Shown in pieces: positions 33,932 through 41,616 of a DNA stretch of 64,000 nt (its first letter is position 1; each line of letters begins with the position of its first letter). Source of the stretch: Flavobacterium galactosidilyticum (GTDB lineage Bacteria > Bacteroidota > Bacteroidia > Flavobacteriales > Flavobacteriaceae). Under the pieces are notes generated by a model that was not told the DNA's origin, did not search any database, and saw nothing but the letters and a program-made list of their open reading frames with translations. Location of the stretch: contig NZ_CP087135.1 in NCBI RefSeq assembly GCF_020911945.1, forward strand, positions 1,302,001-1,366,000. The letters are read 5' to 3'. The position numbers and the translations under genes were made by a program.

Positions 33932-33983
33932 TAAAATAGATATCTCTTTTTAATAAATTTTTAAAAATTAAACTTTAGGTTTT

Positions 33984-34280
33984 ATGTCAAAATTTGGAGA
34001 ACTTATAAATACTCAAGTGCCTGTGTTAATTGACTTTTACACAGATTGGAATGAATCTTCAGTGTCAATGCATCCTGTTATCAGAGATGTAGCAGCAGCT
34101 CTTGGTGATAAGGCAAAAGTTATTAAAATCGATGTAGATAAAAATCAAGAATTAGCTGATGCTTTACGCATAAAAGGGCTGCCAACATTGATGATTTACA
34201 AGCAAGGTCAGATGATTTGGAGACAATCTGGAGAGTTGGACGCTAATACTCTTATTGGGATTGTACAGGAGCAGTTGTAA
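33984..34280 (+). CDS. Thioredoxin-fold protein without active-site cysteines
   Basis: 98 residues with the complete thioredoxin fold: VPVLIDFYTDW, AKVIKIDVDKNQELADALRIKGLPTLMIYKQG and the cis-Pro loop GLPT. Where thioredoxin has WCGPC it has WNESSVSM, and the protein contains no cysteine at all. It therefore cannot act as a dithiol reductase; a binding or chaperone role is more likely. I recall similar cysteine-free versions in other Flavobacterium genomes, so this is probably a stable family and not decay. Confidence 0.85.
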   Translation: MSKFGELINTQVPVLIDFYTDWNESSVSMHPVIRDVAAALGDKAKVIKIDVDKNQELADALRIKGLPTLMIYKQGQMIWRQSGELDANTLIGIVQEQL

Positions 34281-34294
34281 AAACGGTTTTCCAT

Positions 34295-34936
34295 TCATAA
34301 AGTCTTGCAATTAAAATTGCTTTTTTTTAGAAAATCCAGTGTTTTTGGCAAAACGTATTCAAGATTTTTGAATGCTTTTATACTATCGTGAAAAACTATT
34401 ATACTTCCTGGCTCTATATGTTCTAATACGTTTTCTAGACATTTTTCCTTAGAAATAGTCGTGTCAAAATCAGCGCTAAGCACATCCCACATTATTATTT
34501 TATATCCTAATTTTCGCAGTGCTCTTGATTGCCTAGTTTTCAATTTACCATAAGGAGGTCTGAAAATTTTAGTGTTTAAATTGGAATCACTATATTTTTT
34601 AATTATATCTTCACACAACTTTATATTTTCGATATAAGCTACAGTGTTAGTTTTCCAACCGTTGTAATGGTTGAGAGTGTGGTTTCCTATAGCATGGCCG
34701 TCATTAATTACCTTTTTGAAGATATTTGGATTTTTGTTGATATTATCGCCAGTACAAAAAAAAGTAGCTTTAGCATTGTATTTTTTTAGCTCTGCTAAGA
34801 CAAATTCTGTTATTTCGGGAACAGGGCCATCATCGAATGTGAGGTAAACAGTATTGTGTTTACTTGCGACACTCCATGTATAATTAGCGAAAATTTTTTT
34901 TATAATCCAATTTGTTTTAACCCAGTAGAATTTCAT
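34295..34936 (-). CDS. Polysaccharide deacetylase family protein (NodB domain)
   Basis: 213 residues dominated by the NodB homology domain: the catalytic Asp pair in VYLTFDDGPVPEI, the metal-binding HAIGNHTLNHYNG, FRPPYGK and a late IVFHDS motif. It is likely a metal-dependent carbohydrate esterase (family 4) acting on N-acetylated glycans of peptidoglycan or surface sugars. The N-terminus is basic/aromatic with no clear signal peptide. It converges on the thioredoxin-like gene with a 14-bp gap. Confidence 0.9.
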   Translation of the reverse strand: MKFYWVKTNWIIKKIFANYTWSVASKHNTVYLTFDDGPVPEITEFVLAELKKYNAKATFFCTGDNINKNPNIFKKVINDGHAIGNHTLNHYNGWKTNTVAYIENIKLCEDIIKKYSDSNLNTKIFRPPYGKLKTRQSRALRKLGYKIIMWDVLSADFDTTISKEKCLENVLEHIEPGSIIVFHDSIKAFKNLEYVLPKTLDFLKKSNFNCKTL

Positions 34937-34990
34937 AGTTTACAAAAATGTGAATTACACTATTTGTAAAGTTATAGATTTCTAAATTAA

Positions 34991-35044
34991 AAATGGGCTA
35001 ATTAGAAAACTTATATAGTAATAAATTTTCAAATTAGCCCATTT
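34991..35044 (-). terminator. Terminator of the DUF2723 gene
   Basis: A perfect 13-bp inverted repeat (34991-35003 with 35032-35044), with further GAAAA/TTTTC pairing inside the loop, 19 bp beyond the stop of the minus-strand gene. Confidence 0.75.
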
Positions 35045-35063
35045 CAAATACTGCCTAATTTTA

Positions 35064-38000
35064 CTATTCTAAATCACGTTCAAAACGCTCAAACATTTTA
35101 ATGTAAGTGTTAAATACGATTTTATGTTTATTGTAAAATTCCATATCCTCATTATCTTTCATGGTATGCAGGAGGCTTCTGTAACGCTCAATATCGATGA
35201 TGATAGGAGTCGCAATACTACTTTGGTCTGACGGTTTCATTTTGCCATAGTAGTTTAAGTTTTCCTGATACTTATTGATCAACTTATCAAGCAATTGATG
35301 TGCTTTAGTTTTATTCCCTATTTTGTAATAGCCATCAGCAAAAGGTTCAAGCAGCGAATAGTAGCCATATTGCTCTAAAGGCATTTTTGTCATAGCAAGA
35401 TCGATGATATTTTTTGCTTTTTCGTTTTGACCTTCTTTAATCAGCTGATTCATTAATCTCGCAAGATTTGTTCTATAGGTAATGCTATTTCTTCTAGTCT
35501 CTGGGTCGTGATAGATTTTTAAACTTTCGCTATTTCCCCAGTCCCATTTCATAACCTTGGCATACATTTTATCACTATCAATTTGTCCCATCTCGAGAGG
35601 TCCGCCATCTTTAGGTAAAGCGGTTCGCACTGGGACTAATTTATAGACCATACCTTCAAGCTGCAGGTATTCTTTCATCCAGATATAATCTTCATTATCG
35701 AATGCGCCTCCACTAAAGTAAATAGGTCGTTTCCAGTTGTTATTAGCTACAATATCAAGCATCATTAACCTATTTTTATAAATGGCACTTCCTTTTATAT
35801 CCACATCAATATAGGGAACAATAGAATCGTTGTATTTAGCAGAAACAACTTTATTTTTTATAATAATGTCTTTATCTACAGGGATCCTAATTTTATTAGT
35901 AGGGTAAAAATGTATCGTTTGGCCATTTTGAAGTTCAACCGTTGCTTTTGGATTTTTAATAAAAGCAATAAAATCTTTGATATCCCAACGGCTTTCCACT
36001 TTAGGAATATAAGCCACATAATCGCGATTATCACCTACATATTCGTCATGTGTGAAAGAAATAGGAAGTGGGTCTGATTCGTAAGTTTTAGTTTTCATTT
36101 GGTCGATATACCAATCCGTCATAAATAAACTAGTATTTACGATTTTAACATCTGTTCTAATGTTCTCAATTTCTTGAGCGTACCAAAGCGGGAACGTATC
36201 ATTGTCGCCAATAGTAAATAAAATTGCATTTGCATCACAAGAGTTAAGATATGCTTTTGCCATTGCTACAGCGGTATATTTTCCGGAGCGATCGTGGTCA
36301 TCCCAGTTCTGGGAAGCCATAAGTACTGGTGCAGCTAGTAAACTAGCAGCGATAACTATAGGTCCAGCAATTTTTGGTGCTACGTATTTCTTTACACTCT
36401 CGTAAAGCGCATAAACGCCAAATCCAATCCAAATTGCAAATACATAAAAGGATCCAACCAAGGCATAATCCCTTTCACGCGGTTCAAAAGGTCTTTCGTT
36501 TAAGTAAATTTTAAGTGCTATTCCTGTAAATAAGAACAGCGCTAGTAGTACATAAAAACTTTTTAAATCCTTGTTTGCATGGTACATTATTCCAATAAGT
36601 CCAAGGATGAAAGGAAGGAAGAAGTATACATTTCTACCTTTGTTGTTGAGTACATCAGAAGGGAGATTTTCTTGACTTCCTAAGTGTAGTGTGTCTATAA
36701 ATGAGATTCCACTTAGCCAATTGCCGTCAAGGTAATCATAACGTCCTTGATTGTCGTTTTGACGACCAACGAAATTCCACATTAAATACCTCCAGTACAT
36801 GTATCCAAACTGGTATTCAACCATAAAGCCTAGGTTGTCAACTGTTGTAGGTTTTTCAACTATTAAATAGTCACCATAGCTTTTTAGGAATTTAATATAT
36901 CCTTCGTTGTCAATTTGCTTTTGTGCGTATGCTTGTCTAAACTCATTTATTGTCTTTTCAGTCTCTTGTTTAAGTTGTGCTATCGCTTTATTGTAATCTT
37001 CTTCGCTTAACTGGCTTGGATCTATACCGTATTTTTGTAAATCATCCTCGTAAGGATAGTTAGGATTCATTTTGAATGCAGGTGGATTTGTGAAATTCAT
37101 ATAGTTTTCCATGTGATCGCCGCTCCACATTCTAGGTAATATAGTTTTTTGATTATCATCTGTATTTTGCTCCGCATTTTTGAAATTATTTACAATAACG
37201 TATTTGCCAGTTTTATAATCTCTTTCATAGTTGGGTGCTTTATCCAGATAAGGATTGTTTTTGTCTAAACCTGAAAACGCTTCGGTGTACTGTGGGCCGT
37301 AAAATAGCGGATTTACTCCATATTGCTCTCTATTGTAGTATGCTAAAACTTCGCGCGCATCTGAAGGTTTATTCTCGTTGATTACCGTGTTAGCATTAGC
37401 ACGTATTGGCAACATAAGCCAAGTAGAAAAACCAATTAGTATAAAAAGAATACAAAGTATTAAAGTGTTATAAGTTACAAGGCCTTTGTTTTGAGTGTAT
37501 TTTAATCCAAAGTAAAATAAGGTAACTAGTAAAATTGTAACAAATATAGTTCCTGAATCAAAAGGTAATCCTAAGCTGTTAACCATGAAAACTTCGGTTA
37601 GACCGAAGAATCCCATAGTCATAGGAAGTAATAATTTGAAGATAAAAAGGAGAACAGCTATAACTACAATGTTTGCAATTATGAAGTTTTTTATTGTGAC
37701 GTCTTTATAATTTTTGAAATAATAAAGAAAACCAATAGCTGGAATAGTCAATAAAGCCATGAAGTGAACTCCAAAAGAAAGACCTACAACCAGTGAGATT
37801 ATTAGTAGCCATCTATTCCCTCTAGGTTTGTGCATGTCTTGTTCCCAGCGTAATCCCAGCCAAAATAGTAGTGCAATAAGTACGGATGCCATTGCATAAA
37901 CTTCTGCTTCTACTGCGTTATACCAGAAGCTATCAGAGAAAGTATAGGCAAGAGAGCCAACAAATGAACTTCCTAGTATTACAATTTCATTGCTTTTGGT

Positions 38001-38375
38001 TAACTCATTCTTTGGTTCAGCTTGATGATCTGATGCTGAAAAACGAGTGACTAATTTTCTTAAAATCATTGACGATGACCAGAACATGAATAAGATCGTG
38101 AATGCGCTTGAGAAAACGGACATCATATTTACCATTAAAGCAATCTTTGTGACGTCTGTAGCGAACATTGCGAAGAAAGCTCCAATCATTTGGTATAAAG
38201 GTGCGCCTGGAGGGTGGCCGACTTCTAATTTTGCAGCGGTAGCAATATATTCACCACAATCCCAAAAACTCATTGTAGGTTCAACGGTCAAAGTGTAGGT
38301 TAATAATGCGATTCCAAATGTAAACCAACCAATAATTGTATTCCACTTATTAAAATTGAAACGAGCTTTATCCAT
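35064..38375 (-). CDS. DUF2723 multi-pass membrane protein (TMEM260-like glycosyltransferase family)
   Basis: 1103 residues. The N-terminal third has many transmembrane segments and the DUF2723 signature TVEPTMSFWDCGEYIATAAKLEVGHPPGAPLY, with an acidic residue in the first periplasmic loop as in GT-C transferases. A middle soluble stretch is followed by more membrane helices, then a large periplasmic C-terminal part (GDNDTFPLWYAQEI) ending in TPR-like helices (KAHQLLDKLINKYQENL). The vertebrate relative TMEM260 is an O-mannosyltransferase, so protein O-glycosylation is plausible; the activity is inferred. No adjacent glycan genes except the deacetylase. Confidence 0.82.
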   Translation of the reverse strand: MDKARFNFNKWNTIIGWFTFGIALLTYTLTVEPTMSFWDCGEYIATAAKLEVGHPPGAPLYQMIGAFFAMFATDVTKIALMVNMMSVFSSAFTILFMFWSSSMILRKLVTRFSASDHQAEPKNELTKSNEIVILGSSFVGSLAYTFSDSFWYNAVEAEVYAMASVLIALLFWLGLRWEQDMHKPRGNRWLLIISLVVGLSFGVHFMALLTIPAIGFLYYFKNYKDVTIKNFIIANIVVIAVLLFIFKLLLPMTMGFFGLTEVFMVNSLGLPFDSGTIFVTILLVTLFYFGLKYTQNKGLVTYNTLILCILFILIGFSTWLMLPIRANANTVINENKPSDAREVLAYYNREQYGVNPLFYGPQYTEAFSGLDKNNPYLDKAPNYERDYKTGKYVIVNNFKNAEQNTDDNQKTILPRMWSGDHMENYMNFTNPPAFKMNPNYPYEDDLQKYGIDPSQLSEEDYNKAIAQLKQETEKTINEFRQAYAQKQIDNEGYIKFLKSYGDYLIVEKPTTVDNLGFMVEYQFGYMYWRYLMWNFVGRQNDNQGRYDYLDGNWLSGISFIDTLHLGSQENLPSDVLNNKGRNVYFFLPFILGLIGIMYHANKDLKSFYVLLALFLFTGIALKIYLNERPFEPRERDYALVGSFYVFAIWIGFGVYALYESVKKYVAPKIAGPIVIAASLLAAPVLMASQNWDDHDRSGKYTAVAMAKAYLNSCDANAILFTIGDNDTFPLWYAQEIENIRTDVKIVNTSLFMTDWYIDQMKTKTYESDPLPISFTHDEYVGDNRDYVAYIPKVESRWDIKDFIAFIKNPKATVELQNGQTIHFYPTNKIRIPVDKDIIIKNKVVSAKYNDSIVPYIDVDIKGSAIYKNRLMMLDIVANNNWKRPIYFSGGAFDNEDYIWMKEYLQLEGMVYKLVPVRTALPKDGGPLEMGQIDSDKMYAKVMKWDWGNSESLKIYHDPETRRNSITYRTNLARLMNQLIKEGQNEKAKNIIDLAMTKMPLEQYGYYSLLEPFADGYYKIGNKTKAHQLLDKLINKYQENLNYYGKMKPSDQSSIATPIIIDIERYRSLLHTMKDNEDMEFYNKHKIVFNTYIKMFERFERDLE

Positions 38376-38562
38376 GATTAAAATTTAATGTATATATAAG
38401 CTACAAAGAAAATGTTTTTTTGTTAATCGATGTAGTCATTAACAAAATTTTCTGGAAAAGTAACTTAATTTATTAACGTGTTGATTGTGAGAGATGTTTG
38501 TTGTTTTTTGAAATGTTTTTTTGAAAAAGTTCAATTTTTGTTCAAAAAAAGCTAAAAAAAGT

Positions 38563-38592
38563 TTGTGTAAACAATAATTTAGTTTAAATTTG
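38563..38592 (+). promoter_or_regulatory. Promoter of tRNA-Gln
   Basis: TTG (38563-38565), 19-bp spacer, TAAATTTG (38585-38592). The predicted start is about 16 nt before the tRNA 5' end. Confidence 0.7.
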
Positions 38593-38612
38593 CACTCGCT
38601 TAGCAGCAATGC

Positions 38613-38683
38613 TGGTCTATGGTGTAATGGTAACACAACTGTTTTTGGTGCAGTCTTTCAAGGTTCGAGTCCTTGTAGACCAA
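38613..38683 (+). tRNA. tRNA-Gln (anticodon UUG)
   Basis: Acceptor arms TGGTCTA and TAGACCA pair fully. The D-arm contains GGTGTAATGGTAACAC, the anticodon stem ACTGT/GCAGT encloses TTTTGGT with anticodon TTG, and the T-arm carries GGTTCGAGTCC. Discriminator A; the CCA end is not encoded. A promoter and a terminator flank it, so it is a stand-alone unit. Confidence 0.95.
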
Positions 38684-38690
38684 CGTAAAA

Positions 38691-38714
38691 CCCCTCTTTT
38701 GGAGGGGTTTTTTT
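38691..38714 (+). terminator. Terminator of tRNA-Gln
   Basis: CCCCTC (38691-38696) pairs with GAGGGG (38702-38707), 5-nt loop, followed by seven T. Confidence 0.93.
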
Positions 38715-38770
38715 ATGGAGTAAATCTTAAGTGATACGATTTTCTTTTTGCAGATTGTAATTTAAGAAAA

Positions 38771-39595
38771 TTAAATTTTGAAAGTAATAACGGGTTTTGT
38801 TGCGTGATTTACTAGGTCTTCGCTAATGCTTCCATTAAAAAAGTGAGCTAACCCAGTTCTACCATGTGTGCAAAGTCCAATTAGATCCGCATTTACTTTT
38901 TTAGAAAAATTAATGATTCCATTTTCTATATTGGTATCATTGAAAATATTTAAGGTGTAATTCTGAATCTCGAAATTTTTTACAAATTTTTTCATTTTTT
39001 TTTCAGCATCAATTGTGTTTTTGAAGCTATTGGGTGTAGAGATCATAACTAAAAATAGTTTAGCGCTAAAAATTTCAGCAAATTCAATCATTTTTTCAAA
39101 CGGCTGTTTTGTTTCCTCTGAAAAATCGGAAGCGAATACAAAGTTTTCGAAATGCAACTCATTTATATTTTTTTTTAGAATCAGTACTGGTATCTCAGAT
39201 AGTCGTACAACTTTCTCGGCATTTGAACCTATTAATAGTTCTTCAATGCCTGAAGTTCCGTGTGACCCCATTACTATTAAGTCGATTTTATTACTTTTAG
39301 TAAATGACATAATACCGTTAAAAGCTTTTTCGAATTGCACTGATGTACTTACTGTGATTCCCTCTAGATAGGGTTGTTCTGTCGTTTTTTGAAGTAAGTC
39401 ATTTGCTTTATTTATAAACAGCATCACCTCGGGAACACTACTTCCTGTTGTCATTGCGTCGTTCATCTGGCCAGGTAGTTCTAATAAATGCAGTAAAAAT
39501 ATTTCAGCGTTATTTTTTTTAGCAAAAATAGCAGCTGCTTTTAATGCATTTTCAGCATATTCAGAAAAATCCATCGGAACTAATATACGTTTCAT
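38771..39595 (-). CDS. Universal stress protein with two tandem UspA domains
   Basis: 274 residues. The first UspA domain (~1-140) starts KRILVPMDFSEYAENALKAA and ends with the nucleotide-binding GSHGTSGIEELLIGSNAEKVVRLSEIPVLIL. The second (~148-274) ends with CTHGRTGLAHFFNGSISEDLVNHATKPVITF. Both carry the G-x2-G-x9-G(S/T)-type ATP loop. Likely cytoplasmic and stress-related; no specific trigger is visible. Confidence 0.92.
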   Translation of the reverse strand: MKRILVPMDFSEYAENALKAAAIFAKKNNAEIFLLHLLELPGQMNDAMTTGSSVPEVMLFINKANDLLQKTTEQPYLEGITVSTSVQFEKAFNGIMSFTKSNKIDLIVMGSHGTSGIEELLIGSNAEKVVRLSEIPVLILKKNINELHFENFVFASDFSEETKQPFEKMIEFAEIFSAKLFLVMISTPNSFKNTIDAEKKMKKFVKNFEIQNYTLNIFNDTNIENGIINFSKKVNADLIGLCTHGRTGLAHFFNGSISEDLVNHATKPVITFKI

Positions 39596-39700
39596 AATTA
39601 GCAGGTGTTAAATTGTCGTAAATATCGTTGTTTTGACTGCTAATAAAGGTAACAAATTATTTTACAGCATTCGTTTATTTTAGTTTATAAAAAAAAACAC

Positions 39701-39708
39701 TATATTTG
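39701..39708 (+). promoter_or_regulatory. Predicted -7 box of the rimP-nusA-infB promoter
   Basis: TATATTTG fits TAnnTTTG; the predicted start of transcription is near 39712. No clear -33 TTG was found. Confidence 0.6.
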
Positions 39709-39736
39709 CACCGTTATTTATTAAAATCTAGATAAT

Positions 39737-39763
39737 GAGGGGACTAATATGTCCCCTCTTTTT
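39737..39763 (+). terminator. Promoter-proximal terminator-like hairpin in the rimP-nusA-infB leader
   Basis: GAGGGGAC (39737-39744) pairs perfectly with GTCCCCTC (39751-39758) around TAATAT, followed by TTTTT. It lies about 25 nt after the predicted start and 10 nt before the rimP ATG, so it is placed as an attenuator. Confidence 0.72.
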
Positions 39764-39772
39764 ATAAAAAGT

Positions 39773-40237
39773 ATGACATTTAAAGAAAAAGTAAGTACAG
39801 TATTAGCAGAATGCCTTTTAGAAAAGCCATCGATTTTTTTGATAGAGCTAGTAATCACTGATGCTTTCAAGGTTATCGTGAATGTAGATGGTGATGAGGG
39901 AGTCGCGCTTCAGGATTGTATTGATGTGAGTCGTTATATGGATGCACACTTGGATCGTGAAGAACAAGATTACTCATTGGAAGTCGCTTCAGTAGGGGTT
40001 GGGTCGCCATTGAAGTTAGTAAGACAGTATAAAAAAAATGTAGGGAGAACATTAATTGTTAAGACTGGAACAGAAACAATTGAAGCAGAATTAGTGGAAG
40101 CTACTGATGATTTTGTAATTTTGTCGTGGGAAGCAAGAGAACCTAAGAAGATAGGAAAAGGGAAGGAAACGGTTCAAAAAGAACTTAAACTACCTTATGG
40201 AAATATAAAAGAAGCAATTGTTACAGTAACATTTTAA
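39773..40237 (+). CDS. rimP: Ribosome maturation factor RimP
   Basis: 154 residues starting [15 protein letters not shown]. The RimP N-terminal domain holds [28 protein letters not shown] followed by [26 protein letters not shown]; an SH3-like C-terminal domain follows. It is needed for late 30S assembly. The ATG at 39773 is used because the longer frame starts inside the leader hairpin. nusA follows 13 bp later. Confidence 0.93.
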   Translation: MTFKEKVSTVLAECLLEKPSIFLIELVITDAFKVIVNVDGDEGVALQDCIDVSRYMDAHLDREEQDYSLEVASVGVGSPLKLVRQYKKNVGRTLIVKTGTETIEAELVEATDDFVILSWEAREPKKIGKGKETVQKELKLPYGNIKEAIVTVTF

Positions 40238-40250
40238 TTAAAGAATTCGC

Positions 40251-41504
40251 ATGGAAAACTTAGCATTAATCGATTCATTCTCTGAGTTTAAAGATGATAA
40301 ACTTATTGATCGTGTAACGCTTATGGCAATTTTAGAAGATGTATTTAGAAATGCCTTGAAAAAAAAATACGGATCAGATGATAATTTCGATATCATTATA
40401 AATCCTGATAAAGGAGATATGGAGATATGGCAAAGAAGGGTAATCGTTGCTGATGAAGACCTAGATTTTGATCACCTTGAGATTACTTTAACGGAAGCTA
40501 GAAAAATTGAGCCTGATTTTGAAATCGGTGAAGAGGTTTCTGAAGAAGTTAAATTAATTGACTTGGGAAGAAGAGCAATTTTAGCTTTGCGCCAAAATTT
40601 AATTTCAAAAATTCATGAACACGACAATACAAATCTTTACAAGCAATTTAAAGATTTAATTGGCGATATTTATACTGCTGAAGTACACCATGTGCGTCCT
40701 AGAGTTGTTATTTTAGTTGATGATGAAGGTAATGAGATCGTTTTGCCTAAAGAAAAACAAATTCCTTCTGACTTTTTTCGCAAGGGAGATAATGTTAGAG
40801 GAATTATTGAAAGCGTTGAATTAAAAGGAAATAAACCGCAAATTATTATGTCTAGAACTTCTGAGAAGTTTTTAGAAAAATTGTTTGAGCAAGAAATTCC
40901 TGAGGTTTATGACGGTTTGATAATGGTTAAGAAAGTAGTAAGAATTCCTGGTGAAAAAGCAAAAGTAGCCGTAGATTCTTATGATGATCGAATTGACCCA
41001 GTAGGTGCATGTGTGGGAATGAAAGGTTCTCGTATTCACGGTATCGTTCGTGAATTAGGAAATGAAAATATAGATGTTATCAATTATACTAGTAATATTC
41101 AATTGTTTATTACTAGAGCATTGAGTCCAGCTAAAGTTTCTTCGATCAAAATTAACGAGGAAACTAAAAGAGCAGAAGTTTTCTTGAAGCTTGAAGAGGT
41201 TTCAAAAGCTATTGGTCGTGGTGGGCATAATATTAAATTAGCTGGTTTATTGACTGGTTATGAATTAGACGTTATTCGCGAAGGTGATGTTGCTGGTGCA
41301 ACTGCTGATGAGGATGATGTTGAATTAACTGAGTTTTCAGATGAAATTGAAGGCTGGGTTATTGAAGAGTTTGCAAAAATTGGTTTAGATACTGCAAAGA
41401 GTATTTTGAAACAAGATGTAGACGATTTAGTGAGAAGAACAGACCTAGAAGAGGAAACAATTCTAGATGTAATGAGAATATTGAAAGAGGAATTTGACAG
41501 TTAG
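40251..41504 (+). CDS. nusA: Transcription termination/antitermination factor NusA
   Basis: 417 residues: N-terminal RNA-polymerase-binding domain (~1-130), S1 domain (~135-200), KH1 (~205-280) with DPVGACVGMKGSRIHGIVRELGNENIDVINY, and KH2 (~285-350) with GRGGHNIKLAGLLTGYELDVI. An acidic tail of ~65 residues replaces the long AR repeats of E. coli NusA. It binds RNA polymerase, affects pausing and intrinsic termination, and may act on the leader hairpin of its own operon. Confidence 0.96.
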   Translation: MENLALIDSFSEFKDDKLIDRVTLMAILEDVFRNALKKKYGSDDNFDIIINPDKGDMEIWQRRVIVADEDLDFDHLEITLTEARKIEPDFEIGEEVSEEVKLIDLGRRAILALRQNLISKIHEHDNTNLYKQFKDLIGDIYTAEVHHVRPRVVILVDDEGNEIVLPKEKQIPSDFFRKGDNVRGIIESVELKGNKPQIIMSRTSEKFLEKLFEQEIPEVYDGLIMVKKVVRIPGEKAKVAVDSYDDRIDPVGACVGMKGSRIHGIVRELGNENIDVINYTSNIQLFITRALSPAKVSSIKINEETKRAEVFLKLEEVSKAIGRGGHNIKLAGLLTGYELDVIREGDVAGATADEDDVELTEFSDEIEGWVIEEFAKIGLDTAKSILKQDVDDLVRRTDLEEETILDVMRILKEEFDS

Positions 41505-41531
41505 TCACTAATTCTTCAACGATAACCATGC

Positions 41532-41581
41532 CGCTTTACAATAAATTCTTGCTCGGTAGGTATCGAGTTGGGAGTAAAGCG
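41532..41581 (+). promoter_or_regulatory. Structured RNA element between nusA and infB
   Basis: Outer stem CGCTTTAC (41532-41539) with GTAAAGCG (41574-41581), inner stem CTCG (41552-41555) with CGAG (41564-41567). The 112-bp spacer has no ORF. It may influence processing or infB translation; no T-run follows, so it is not a terminator. Confidence 0.5.
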
Positions 41582-41616
41582 AGGAATAACAAAAAAGATA
41601 ATAATAAAAAGGTTTT

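Noticed and set aside
39749..39772. Longer rimP start
   Set aside because: It lies inside the leader hairpin; the family begins at MTFKEKV.
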